Assembly: GCF_003612565.1 (NCBI RefSeq)
Contig: NZ_RAZG01000004.1
Coordinates: forward strand, 1 to 64,000
Direction: 5' to 3'
DNA: 64,000 nucleotides
Source of the DNA: Roseburia sp. 1XD42-69
Lineage (GTDB): Bacteria > Bacillota > Clostridia > Lachnospirales > Lachnospiraceae
Position numbers and translations under genes: made by a program. Every line of letters starts with the position of its first letter. Within the stretch, counting starts at the first letter, position 1. Below the pieces are notes generated by a model. The model saw only the letters and a list, made by a program, of their open reading frames with translations. It was not told the DNA's origin and ran no database searches. This document shows, in pieces, positions 53,748 through 62,231 of the stretch.

Positions 53748-55166
53748 ATGGAAGAATATTACAGAATTTTGGGATTGGAGCAGGGGGCACAGCTTGCAGA
53801 AATCAAACGTGCCTATTTTAAACTGGTGAGGCAGTTTCCGCCGGAGAAAGACCCGGAACATTTTCAGCAGATAAGGAAAGCTTACGAACAGCTTACCAGA
53901 AATGAAGGCAGGGAAAACGGGCCGTCTTTTGAAGCGTTAAAAGACCCGTTGGCACAGAGCATGATGAAACAGATTACAAAAGCCAGGGAATGCGGGGACG
54001 ATATATTATTCCGTGACACTGCTGAGGAGGCATGGAAATATTTCCCGGATAAAATACAGTTTTTGTATCTTCTTGTAATGGCCCAAAGGCTTTGCGGCAA
54101 TACGGGAAAAGCGGTAAAAAACGGGGAACTTCTCGTGAAAAAAGATCCGGGAAACCCCTGGTTCTGGCGTGAACTGGCGTTTTCTTACATGGAGCGGGGG
54201 TATACCCAAAAGGCATTTCCGGCATTAGAAAAGGCATATGACCTGGGAATCCGGGATAAAGATTTTATCCTTTTGTATTCCGGGGAGTGCGCAGAATATG
54301 GGGAAACAGATAAGGCCTTTGCCATGCTGCGTGAGATGGTGGAAAATCCCAAAGACTGGGAGAAAGAGGATCTGCCGGAGTATATGGAGGCTTATGCGGC
54401 GCTGCTTCTTATGGACGCAGAACAGGAAACGTCCTGTTTTATGGAAATTGGGACCTCATTACTCCATGCCCTTGAGATTCAGGGAAAGTATCTGCAGGAG
54501 GAGGCGGTAGTGATTATCCTGCTGTTAAGCCAGTTCCTTAACAACCCCCTATGGGGAGAAAAGGAGTTTGAGTTAGCGGAAAAAATTATGCAAAACGTGC
54601 AGGAGATTACTGATAATTCCACAATGCAGGAAATCGCTGATGACGAGGGAATACAGGAGTTCATCAAGACAGCACAAATCGGCATGCGCCTGGAGAAACT
54701 GGAGATGGATGCACGTTTTGGGAAGACAATGCGCCTTGCGGCAGAAGCATTTTATGCTATGTCCCAGGACGATATGTGCGATGCGTACATAAGAAAATTC
54801 GCCATAACTGACACAAAGCTTTGCATGATTATGGAAAAAGAGGAAATTTTAAAGCAGGCGGAGATTTTAAAACAGGAGTATGGCTTTTTATATAAAGAAA
54901 TCGAACCTTTCCTTCAGCAGCTTTCCGATGAAAAAAATCTTATCTTTTTAAAGGAGAGGCTGTTAAAAGACTACGGGAGGATGTATCTGGAATTTAACGA
55001 GGGGTATTTTGCAGAAAAATATCCCCAGGAGATGAAGCGGTTTACCGGCACATCTTTTTATGAGGGGGATATGCCTTATGTGAGGACAGAAAACAAAGTG
55101 GGCAGGAACGCTCCCTGTCCCTGCGGTTCCGGGAAAAAATATAAGCAGTGCTGCGGGAGGAAATAG
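53748..55166 (+). CDS. J-domain-like protein with TPR-like helices and a SEC-C motif
   Basis: This 472-residue protein begins with a J-domain (about 1-50, [20 protein letters not shown] then AYFKLV), but the invariant HPD of helices II-III is replaced by PPE (residues 31-33). Residues about 70-400 are helical repeats of TPR-like type. The C-terminus is a SEC-C zinc motif, [16 protein letters not shown]. It is co-transcribed with the GrpE-like and Hsp70-like genes (20-nt gap), so it is the expected co-chaperone or client adaptor. HPD loss normally abolishes stimulation of DnaK, so it may recruit clients without triggering hydrolysis, or work only with this Hsp70. Confidence 0.85.
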   Translation: MEEYYRILGLEQGAQLAEIKRAYFKLVRQFPPEKDPEHFQQIRKAYEQLTRNEGRENGPSFEALKDPLAQSMMKQITKARECGDDILFRDTAEEAWKYFPDKIQFLYLLVMAQRLCGNTGKAVKNGELLVKKDPGNPWFWRELAFSYMERGYTQKAFPALEKAYDLGIRDKDFILLYSGECAEYGETDKAFAMLREMVENPKDWEKEDLPEYMEAYAALLLMDAEQETSCFMEIGTSLLHALEIQGKYLQEEAVVIILLLSQFLNNPLWGEKEFELAEKIMQNVQEITDNSTMQEIADDEGIQEFIKTAQIGMRLEKLEMDARFGKTMRLAAEAFYAMSQDDMCDAYIRKFAITDTKLCMIMEKEEILKQAEILKQEYGFLYKEIEPFLQQLSDEKNLIFLKERLLKDYGRMYLEFNEGYFAEKYPQEMKRFTGTSFYEGDMPYVRTENKVGRNAPCPCGSGKKYKQCCGRK

Positions 55167-55189
55167 GAAAATTTTCATTTCTGCCAAAG

Positions 55190-55255
55190 TTTACAAGTAT
55201 GGAAAGAAATGCTATAATGCACATAGATATTGTGAATCATATCTATGTGTATTAT
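55190..55255 (+). promoter_or_regulatory. Promoter with palindrome over the -10 box, copy 2
   Basis: TTTACA (55190-55195), a 17-nt spacer and TATAAT (55213-55218) with extended TGC. Arms 55214-55230 and 55239-55255 (core CACATAGATAT / ATATCTATGTG) form a 17-bp inverted repeat with one mismatch (a G-T pair) around an 8-nt centre, followed by TTTTTG. It shares most bases with copy 1 at 49735-49799, including AAGTTTACAAGTA. It precedes the CapD-like gene by about 70-100 nt. Confidence 0.75.
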
Positions 55256-55321
55256 TTTTGTACAAATGCAGATAATGTGTGTAGAATGATAAAAGTTTTT
55301 GGAAGAGAAAGAAGATACGGG

Positions 55322-57193
55322 ATGAAATCAATGAATATAGACAGAAAACTGTGGATAAGACGCACGTTTTTAATGTGTTATGACATTTGCGCTGTGTTTG
55401 CGGCAAGCATGCTGGCGCTTTTGATTCGCTTTGACTTTAACTTTTTTGCAATACCGGTGCAGTTTGTGGAAAATGTGTGGAAAGCCTATCCCGCAATCGC
55501 GGTGATTACCATACTTGTGTTTTGGATTTTCCGCCTGTATTCCAGTATCTGGAGTTTTGCCGGGGCTATTGAAACCATGTATGTCTTTTCCGGCTGTGTA
55601 ATCGTTTCTATTTTAAATATGATACTTTTGCTGTTGTCCCACCCAGAGACAGGCTTTCCGGTGCCCAGAAGTTACTATGCCCTTTTTGGGATTTTTCTCC
55701 TGGGGCTGATTTTTGTCAGCCGGTATATGTACCGGGGACTGCGGGCTTTACGGAATATGCGCAGAGATGCGGAATATACCCGGAATGTACTGGTGATCGG
55801 CGCCGGGGAGGCGGGGGACGCCCTGATAAAGGAAATAAAAAACAGCCGCTATTTAAAGAAACGGGTAGTGGGTGTGATTGATGATAACAGGAGTAAAAAA
55901 GGCAGGTTTATCCACGGGGTAAAAATAGTGGGAGACAGGGACGATATTATTGAAAAATGCCAGGAACTCCATGTCCATGAAATTATAATAGCCCTGCCGT
56001 CGGTGTCCCCGAAGAAGAAAAAAGCGATTCTGGATATCTGCAAAGAGACAGGATGCGAACTGAAAAACCTGCCCGGAATCTATCAGCTTGTGAATGGGGA
56101 TGTAAGTGTCAGCAAGCTGAAAGATGTGGATGTCAACGACTTGCTGGGCAGAGAACCCATTGAAGTGGATTTGGATTCCATTATGGAGTATGTGAGAAAC
56201 AAGGTAATTATGGTAACAGGGGGCGGGGGCTCTATAGGGAGCGAGCTTTGCCGCCAGATTGCCAGCCACCATCCCAAAAGGCTTGTAATTGTGGATATTT
56301 ATGAAAATTCCACATATGATGTACAAAACGAGTTAAAGGCAAAATATCCGGAAATGGATATGGTGGTTCTTATTGCCTCTGTGCGCAATACGAACCGTAT
56401 GAATTCCATATTTGAGACCTACCGCCCGGAAATTGTGTATCATGCAGCGGCCCACAAGCATGTGCCTTTAATGGAGGACAGTCCCAATGAGGCCATAAAA
56501 AATAATGTCATCGGCACATGGAAAATGGCGGAGGCTGCCAACCGTTACCATGTAAAACGTTTTGTAATGATTTCCACGGATAAGGCGGTAAATCCCACCA
56601 ATATTATGGGAGCCAGCAAACGTATCTGCGAGATGATTATCCAGACTTACAACAAGCGCAGCGATACGGAGTATGTGGCTGTCCGTTTTGGGAATGTGTT
56701 AGGCAGCAACGGAAGCGTGATTCCATTGTTTAAAAAGCAGATAGAACGGGGAGGTCCGGTGACGGTGACAGATCCGGAAATCATCCGGTATTTTATGACA
56801 ATCCCGGAGGCGGTATCCCTTGTTTTGCAGGCGGGAGCATACGCAAAGGGAGGGGAAATCTTTGTCCTTGACATGGGGGAGCCGGTAAAAATCCTGGATT
56901 TGGCAAAGAACTTAATTCTCCTCTCCGGACATAAGCCAAATGATGATATTCCAATTGTGTTTACAGGCTTGCGCCCAGGAGAAAAACTCTATGAGGAGAT
57001 GCTGATGGAGGAAGAAGGATTGCAAAGTACCGCCAATAAAATGATTCACATCGGCAGGCCCATTGAGATGGATGAGGAAAAATTCATGGAGGAATTGGAG
57101 GAGCTTAAGGATTATGTGGTAAAAGAGCCGGAGGATATCAGGGAATGGGTCAAACGCATTGTGCCCACCTACCATCCCGAAAAGGGGGCGTAA
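55322..57193 (+). CDS. CapD/PglF-type membrane nucleotide-sugar 4,6-dehydratase
   Basis: The 623 residues start at ATG 55322; ATG 55286 in the same frame would add 12. Four membrane helices (about 12-32, 48-68, 83-103 and 112-130) precede a CoA-binding-like domain (about 140-270) and the extended short-chain dehydrogenase domain: VMVTGGGGSIGSELCRQI near 300, YHAAAHKHVPLME near 375, and STDKAVNPTNIMGASKR near 420, where Met stands at the usual tyrosine position as in PglF/FlaA1-like 4,6-dehydratases. Such enzymes make UDP-4-keto-6-deoxy-GlcNAc, leading to di-N-acetylbacillosamine, QuiNAc or FucNAc. It is the first gene behind palindromic promoter copy 2. Confidence 0.92.
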   Translation: MKSMNIDRKLWIRRTFLMCYDICAVFAASMLALLIRFDFNFFAIPVQFVENVWKAYPAIAVITILVFWIFRLYSSIWSFAGAIETMYVFSGCVIVSILNMILLLLSHPETGFPVPRSYYALFGIFLLGLIFVSRYMYRGLRALRNMRRDAEYTRNVLVIGAGEAGDALIKEIKNSRYLKKRVVGVIDDNRSKKGRFIHGVKIVGDRDDIIEKCQELHVHEIIIALPSVSPKKKKAILDICKETGCELKNLPGIYQLVNGDVSVSKLKDVDVNDLLGREPIEVDLDSIMEYVRNKVIMVTGGGGSIGSELCRQIASHHPKRLVIVDIYENSTYDVQNELKAKYPEMDMVVLIASVRNTNRMNSIFETYRPEIVYHAAAHKHVPLMEDSPNEAIKNNVIGTWKMAEAANRYHVKRFVMISTDKAVNPTNIMGASKRICEMIIQTYNKRSDTEYVAVRFGNVLGSNGSVIPLFKKQIERGGPVTVTDPEIIRYFMTIPEAVSLVLQAGAYAKGGEIFVLDMGEPVKILDLAKNLILLSGHKPNDDIPIVFTGLRPGEKLYEEMLMEEEGLQSTANKMIHIGRPIEMDEEKFMEELEELKDYVVKEPEDIREWVKRIVPTYHPEKGA

Positions 57194-57197
57194 GAGT

Positions 57198-58793
57198 ATG
57201 GGGAAATATTTAAATCCCGGGAATCTGGGATTCCAGAGTGCTATTAATTCTCAGATTTATGTGGATAAAACAGGGCTGATTGAGAAAATGAACCGTGTTC
57301 TGGGAACAGAGCAGAGATGGGTGTGTGTCAGCCGGGCCAGGCGTTTTGGGAAAACTATGGCGGAAAAAATGCTGGCGGCATATTATGACAGGAGCTGTGA
57401 TTCCAGGGAGCAGTTTAAAGGGCGTATCATTGAAAAGGCGGCATCTTTTGAAAAACATCTGAATCAATATGACGTGATTTTCATTGATATGCAGGGTATG
57501 CGGGATCGCACCTTAAATGCGGTGCGGCATGGGGATAATATCAGCGTAGTTTCCTATCTTCAGCGGGAGGTAATAGAAGAACTACGGGAAGAATTTCCGG
57601 AGGCGGTAAAAGAGAGGGAAGTTTCCCTGCCTGGGGCAATGGCGGATGTATTCCAAAAGACAGGAAGGCAGTTTATAGTACTGATTGACGAGTGGGACTG
57701 TCTGTTCCGTTCGGACAAGGAAAACCGAAAGCTTCAGGAGGAGTATCTGGGTTTCCTGCGGTCTATGTTTAAGGATGTACAGTCAGAGCAATTTATATTG
57801 TTGGCCTATATGACAGGGATTCTGCCCATTAAGAAATACGGAACCCAGTCTGCCCTCAACAATTTTTATGAGTATACCATGGTGGATTCCGGGTGTCTGG
57901 AGGAATATGTAGGTTTTACGGAGGAGGAGGTCAGCGGGCTGTGTGAGGAATATGGCATGGATTTTCAGGAAATGAGACGCTGGTACGACGGCTACAGCTT
58001 TCGCAGGATTGGCCATGTATATAATCCGAAATCTGTGGTGGAATCCATATTTTCAGAACATTTTGCCAACTACTGGACAGCCACAGAGACATATGAATCC
58101 CTGCGCATTTACATTGAAATGGATTTTGACGGGTTAAAGAATGATATTATTCAGATGATTGGAGGGGGCAGGTGCGGGATGGATGCCAGGTCTTTCCAGA
58201 ATGACATGGTAAGCTTTGCGGATAAAAACGATGTTTTGGCTCTTTTGATTCATCTGGGCTATCTTGCCTATGACGGGGAAGAAGAGGAAGTGTATATTCC
58301 CAATGAAGAAATCAGAGACGAATTTATCCGGGCAGTCAAACATACCTCCTGGCAGGAACTGGTTTTGGCACTGGAGAAATCGGATCAGCTTCTTAAGGAT
58401 ACCTTAAGCGGAAACGAGACCAGTGTTGCGGCGGGGATTGATGAAATCCATATGGATACTGCCTCTGTTTTAACTTACAATGATGAAAATTCTTTAAGCT
58501 GCGTGCTTACCCTGGCATATTACAGTGCCAGGAAATATTATACCATTGTCCGGGAGATGCCGGCAGGGAAAGGCTTTGCGGATTTTGTGTTCTTCCCCCG
58601 GAAAAAAAGTAAAATCCCCATGGTGGTGGAATTAAAATGGGGCAGGTCGGCGGAGGAAGCCATCGACCAGATAAAGGAGAAACAGTACGGGAAAGCCCTG
58701 AACGGATATGAGGGAGAGATACTTTTTGTGGGAATCAATTATGACAAAAAGAGCAAAACGCATAGCTGCAAAATAGTGAGGGAGAGTATATGA
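57198..58793 (+). CDS. AAA-ATPase-like and PD-(D/E)XK nuclease-domain protein (paralogue 2)
   Basis: The 531 residues start at ATG 57198. This is a close paralogue of the protein at 49854: by eye well over half the residues are identical, including GKYLNPGN, RARRFGKTMAE, VIFIDMQGMR, LLAYMTGILPIKKYGTQSAL and YDGY. The nuclease-like C-terminus keeps FADFVFFPRKK, MVVELKWGRS and QIKEKQYGKAL. At DNA level many synonymous differences separate the copies, so the duplication is not recent. It lies 4 nt after the CapD-like stop and overlaps the next gene by 4 nt (ATGA), so it is embedded in the glycan operon. Function unknown. Confidence 0.85.
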   Translation: MGKYLNPGNLGFQSAINSQIYVDKTGLIEKMNRVLGTEQRWVCVSRARRFGKTMAEKMLAAYYDRSCDSREQFKGRIIEKAASFEKHLNQYDVIFIDMQGMRDRTLNAVRHGDNISVVSYLQREVIEELREEFPEAVKEREVSLPGAMADVFQKTGRQFIVLIDEWDCLFRSDKENRKLQEEYLGFLRSMFKDVQSEQFILLAYMTGILPIKKYGTQSALNNFYEYTMVDSGCLEEYVGFTEEEVSGLCEEYGMDFQEMRRWYDGYSFRRIGHVYNPKSVVESIFSEHFANYWTATETYESLRIYIEMDFDGLKNDIIQMIGGGRCGMDARSFQNDMVSFADKNDVLALLIHLGYLAYDGEEEEVYIPNEEIRDEFIRAVKHTSWQELVLALEKSDQLLKDTLSGNETSVAAGIDEIHMDTASVLTYNDENSLSCVLTLAYYSARKYYTIVREMPAGKGFADFVFFPRKKSKIPMVVELKWGRSAEEAIDQIKEKQYGKALNGYEGEILFVGINYDKKSKTHSCKIVRESI

Positions 58794-59443
58794 AATATAG
58801 GTTTACGGAAAAACAAAGGAGTTATATGAAATGGAAACGCACCCTGGATTTGATCTTAAGTTTTGGGGCGTGTCTGGTATTATCCCCGGCGCTGCTTCTT
58901 TTATGTATTGCTATTAAAATGGACAGCAGAGGCCCGGTGCTTTTTAAACAAAAAAGGGTGGGCATCCATAAGACATATTTTCCTATTTACAAATTCCGTA
59001 CCATGCGGATCGATACGCCAAAGGATATGCCGACCCATTTGCTGGCAAATCCGGACCAATATATTACAAAAGTCGGTCATTTTTTAAGAAAGTCATCCCT
59101 GGACGAACTGCCCCAGCTTTTTAATATATTAAAGGGGGATATGAGTTTTGTGGGGCCAAGGCCGGCGCTTTGGAACCAGGACGACTTGGTGGCGGAGCGG
59201 GACAAATACGGTGCCAACGATGTGCTGCCGGGACTTACCGGATGGGCCCAGATAAACGGCAGGGATGAGCTTGAGATTCCCGTGAAGGCAAAGCTGGACG
59301 GGGAATATGTAAAGAGGATGAGTTTTGCTTTTGACCTGCGGTGTTTTTTGGGAACCTTTGTCTCTGTCCTTAAGGCCGACGGGGTTTATGAAGGCGGAAC
59401 AGGGGAGATGAAAAAGCAGGGGAAGAGGAGAAAGAGGGGATGA
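58790..59443 (+). CDS. Short initiating sugar transferase (bacterial sugar transferase domain only)
   Basis: This 217-residue PglC/WbaP-catalytic-domain-like phosphoglycosyl transferase has one re-entrant hydrophobic helix (about 18-40), then PVLFKQKRVGI, PIYKFRTMRID, LDELPQLFNILKGDMSFVGP and GLTGWAQINGRDELEI, followed by a very basic C-terminus (KKQGKRRKRG). It transfers a sugar-1-phosphate to undecaprenyl phosphate. With the upstream CapD/PglF-like dehydratase it fits a route starting with a 6-deoxy-HexNAc sugar, like the PglF-PglC pair. It is the second initiating enzyme of the window; start and stop overlap both neighbours by 4 nt. Confidence 0.92.
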   Translation: MKYRFTEKQRSYMKWKRTLDLILSFGACLVLSPALLLLCIAIKMDSRGPVLFKQKRVGIHKTYFPIYKFRTMRIDTPKDMPTHLLANPDQYITKVGHFLRKSSLDELPQLFNILKGDMSFVGPRPALWNQDDLVAERDKYGANDVLPGLTGWAQINGRDELEIPVKAKLDGEYVKRMSFAFDLRCFLGTFVSVLKADGVYEGGTGEMKKQGKRRKRG

Positions 59444-60765
59444 AGGGGAAAGCAGAAGTCCTGAATCAAATACAAGATGCATTTAATTCGGAGCCTTTAA
59501 GCACAAGCACAGAACTGGAAGCGTATTATTTAAATACAGCCCTGGCAAGAACCGGGGATGTATATTCTGATTTTGTGGAAAATTTTGCTTTACAGCTTGA
59601 GGATTGCAGGGAAGTATATCTTCATAAATTGTTTATCGGCCATCCCGGGTGTGGAAAGACAACGGAATTGTATCAACTCTTGCAGAGAGTGAAAAAAGCT
59701 GATTTCTTTGTATGTATGGGCAGATGTGACCTTGAGCTGGATTTGGTGGACATTGAATATACGGATATACTTTTTTTCTTTTTGGATCTGTTAGTGCGAA
59801 GGGCCAGTGAGCTGGGGATGGAGCTGGATGAAAATTTAGTAGAAGATATTTATGCCTATTGGGAAGAAGAAATTGAAATGACAGAGGCTGTATCTGTTCA
59901 GGCCCAGACGGAAATTCACAGCAGTGCGAAAGCGAAAGCAGGGCTGCCGGGACTTTTAGAGCTGATGGCACAGATTAAAGGCGTAATTAAAAACAGTTCA
60001 GATTCCAGAATGCAAATCCGGAGGAAAATCGTCCCGAAAAGCGGTGAACTCATTCGGAAAATTGAAGAGGTGATAGAAAATATTTCTGCCCAATGTGAAC
60101 AAAAGAATATGAGGAAAGTACCCTTGATTATTTTGGATGGATTGGACAGGGTCCCGCTGAATCAGGCGAAAAAGATATTTCGGGATAACGGTTCCACATT
60201 TCGGGCTTTGCCCATACATTTCGTCACAACTTTTCCCATAGCCCTGACCTATACCCTGGAATATGGCGATATACTAAATTATTTTCCAAATCCTTCCAAG
60301 CTTCCCATGATAAAGCTTCGGAATTGGGAAAGGGGACAATATACGGAAGGATATGAGGAAGGGAAAAACACCATGCGGCAAATTATCGCCAAGCGGGCCA
60401 ATCTTTCTCTGTTTGACGAAGATGCCCTGGTAGAATTAATTGATAAGACAGGGGGTTATATCAGGGATTTATTCCGGTGTATCTCAAATGCCGCCATCCG
60501 GGCACAGCGGAGAGGGAGTTCTTCCATTTCCATAGAAGATGTGGCAGTGGTATTAAATGAACTGGAATCTGATATTAACAGCAGATATTCGGATGCAGAC
60601 ATACCGGAATTGAAGAAAATATATGAGGGAGAGAAGTTTGTATCTTCCTCAGAGAGCATTACAAATCTTTTACAGGTTTGCGCCGTGTTGGAATATAACG
60701 GGAAACGCTGGTGCGATCTGCATCCGCTGGTGGAACAGTGGCTTAAAGAATGCAATAAAATCTAA
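59440..60765 (+). CDS. P-loop ATPase of a STAND-like ATPase/TPR pair
   Basis: This 441-residue soluble AAA-like ATPase has Walker A GHPGCGKT at 67-74, followed by TELYQLL, a Walker B-like LIILDGLDRVP near 225, and a FVTTFPIAL sensor-like strand near 260. Residues 300-430 look like a helical lid plus winged helix (TGGYIRDLFRCISNAAIRAQ). There is a long charged insertion (about 125-200). Proteins with 'F-GH-GCGK-TEL' Walker A regions often occur next to TPR genes with a degenerate NTPase N-terminus, as here (17-nt gap). They resemble signal-transducing STAND-type NTPases. A defence or regulatory role is inference; the operon is otherwise glycan biosynthetic. Confidence 0.75.
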   Translation: MKGKAEVLNQIQDAFNSEPLSTSTELEAYYLNTALARTGDVYSDFVENFALQLEDCREVYLHKLFIGHPGCGKTTELYQLLQRVKKADFFVCMGRCDLELDLVDIEYTDILFFFLDLLVRRASELGMELDENLVEDIYAYWEEEIEMTEAVSVQAQTEIHSSAKAKAGLPGLLELMAQIKGVIKNSSDSRMQIRRKIVPKSGELIRKIEEVIENISAQCEQKNMRKVPLIILDGLDRVPLNQAKKIFRDNGSTFRALPIHFVTTFPIALTYTLEYGDILNYFPNPSKLPMIKLRNWERGQYTEGYEEGKNTMRQIIAKRANLSLFDEDALVELIDKTGGYIRDLFRCISNAAIRAQRRGSSSISIEDVAVVLNELESDINSRYSDADIPELKKIYEGEKFVSSSESITNLLQVCAVLEYNGKRWCDLHPLVEQWLKECNKI

Positions 60766-60782
60766 TAAGGAGGTATGTTCTT

Positions 60783-62231
60783 ATGGGTAATATTCAAACA
60801 GTAGATGAGGAACAATTGGAAATGATGAAATTAGCCATTGGGAACATAACTTCTGGTATGTGCCTTTACAGGGCCGACGCCCTGCGGCAGACAGAGGTTG
60901 CAGAGCAGATAAAAAATGAAGTGCAAAAGAACTGTTGCATTCTGAATATGGAAACGCTTTCTAAAGGTGAATACCCTGATGAAATGGGAAAACTTCAGGC
61001 TTTGCTCCACAGGTGCGGGGATGCCCAGGTGGTGTTTTTGTGTAACCTGCAGCTGTGTTTTAAAAAACTGGGAAAAAAATTCTTTGAAAATTTGAATTAT
61101 ATGCGTGACCAGATGCTGGCCATGAACAAGGTGTGGATATTTGGAGTTTCACATTATGCGGCGTCTCTGTTTAACAGATATGCCAGGGATTTATATTCCT
61201 GTATTATGAACCATTTTGAATTTTACAGTGAAATGGAAGAGCGTCTGGCCCGTTTTGAGGAAATCAGATATCCCGACGGGGATTTGGTAAAAGCAGACAA
61301 AAAACTACAGGAATATAAAAAAGAATTTGCAGACACCGGGCTTTGTGAAGTTCAAGACAGCCGGAAAAGTGATGCAGTAAGATTGTGGAATAGGCTGTAT
61401 AGGTATTGCGATGCAGATACGAAAGAGTGGATGAGGGAGCTGATTGATAAAAAAGATAAACAGTTTTGGAAGAAAAGTTTTTCCTTTCAATATTACACTG
61501 CTGGGATAGAATTGGCTAAGGCATGGATGCACATGGAAGAGTATGGGAGAGCGCTTGTCCTTGTGGATTTTGTAAAGAAAGAAACGGAGGGCAGGCTTGT
61601 AAGCCCGGGGCCGGAACTTGCGGAAGCAGAAAGTTTAAAAGGGGAAATTCTTTTTTTCATGCATCGTTACCAGGAGGCGGAAAAAAGCGTGCAAAAGGCA
61701 TTATATCTGATAAGTGAAATGGAAAAAGAGTATGGCTTAGAAGTCATTTATGCCAGGGATATTCTTGCAAAAATATGGTCGGCCCAAAAAAAATATGGGA
61801 AAGCGGTGGGACTGTATGAAAAGACAATACATGATACCATAAACAATTTTGATGAAAAGTGCCCTTTTTTAGTAGGGCTTTGGAATAATTTGGGGGCGGT
61901 GTATATCTGCATGAGGCAGAATGAGAGGGCAGCAGATTGTTTTGCAAAGGCAGCAGACATTTGGCCAAAAGATGCTGGGGGGGGGATTTTGAGAGGAGAG
62001 GAATTGGAAAAGCTGGGAATGCTGTTAGAGGAAGAAGGGGATTTCCCTGCGGCATATAAATGCATTTCCCAGGCGAAGGATATACGTCTGAATATTGAGA
62101 TTGCCAGAAGAGATGAAAAGCATTTGCAGAAGCTGAATGAGAGGATGTCAGCGTATGCTGCCAGAATAAAGAAAATCCAGGAGGAAAAAGGCAGACATGG
62201 GAAAAAGGATATTGGTTACCGGGGAGAATAG
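60783..62231 (+). CDS. Degenerate NTPase-like and TPR protein, partner of the ATPase
   Basis: This 482-residue protein opens with a region (about 1-165) that looks like a NTPase-like fold without a P-loop: CGDAQVVFLCNLQLCFKKLG near 77 and KVWIFGVSHYAASLFNRYAR near 117, a pattern seen in proteins paired with STAND-like ATPases. TPR repeats follow from about 235 to 450 (ELAKAWMHMEEYGRALVLVD, then further repeats at about 278-310, 325-350 and 365-400). The C-terminus is basic (KIQEEKGRHGKKD). AAGGAGG precedes ATG 60783. A G9 run at codons 399-401 could switch the frame. It overlaps the epimerase gene by 35 nt. Confidence 0.75.
   Translation: MGNIQTVDEEQLEMMKLAIGNITSGMCLYRADALRQTEVAEQIKNEVQKNCCILNMETLSKGEYPDEMGKLQALLHRCGDAQVVFLCNLQLCFKKLGKKFFENLNYMRDQMLAMNKVWIFGVSHYAASLFNRYARDLYSCIMNHFEFYSEMEERLARFEEIRYPDGDLVKADKKLQEYKKEFADTGLCEVQDSRKSDAVRLWNRLYRYCDADTKEWMRELIDKKDKQFWKKSFSFQYYTAGIELAKAWMHMEEYGRALVLVDFVKKETEGRLVSPGPELAEAESLKGEILFFMHRYQEAEKSVQKALYLISEMEKEYGLEVIYARDILAKIWSAQKKYGKAVGLYEKTIHDTINNFDEKCPFLVGLWNNLGAVYICMRQNERAADCFAKAADIWPKDAGGGILRGEELEKLGMLLEEEGDFPAAYKCISQAKDIRLNIEIARRDEKHLQKLNERMSAYAARIKKIQEEKGRHGKKDIGYRGE
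61977..61985 (+). repeat. Nine-G homopolymer in the TPR gene
   Basis: This is a G9 tract inside the TPR coding region (codons 399-401). A +1 slip would reach a stop at about 62056-62058. A -1 slip gives TGA within two codons of the tract. It is the longest homopolymer noticed in the window; other G runs stop at seven. Confidence 0.85.

Noticed and set aside
49759-55255. The twin palindromes as ends of an invertible or excisable segment
   Set aside because: Each copy is itself a palindrome at the same position relative to its promoter, and no intact recombinase gene is nearby. An operator or leader hairpin explains them better.
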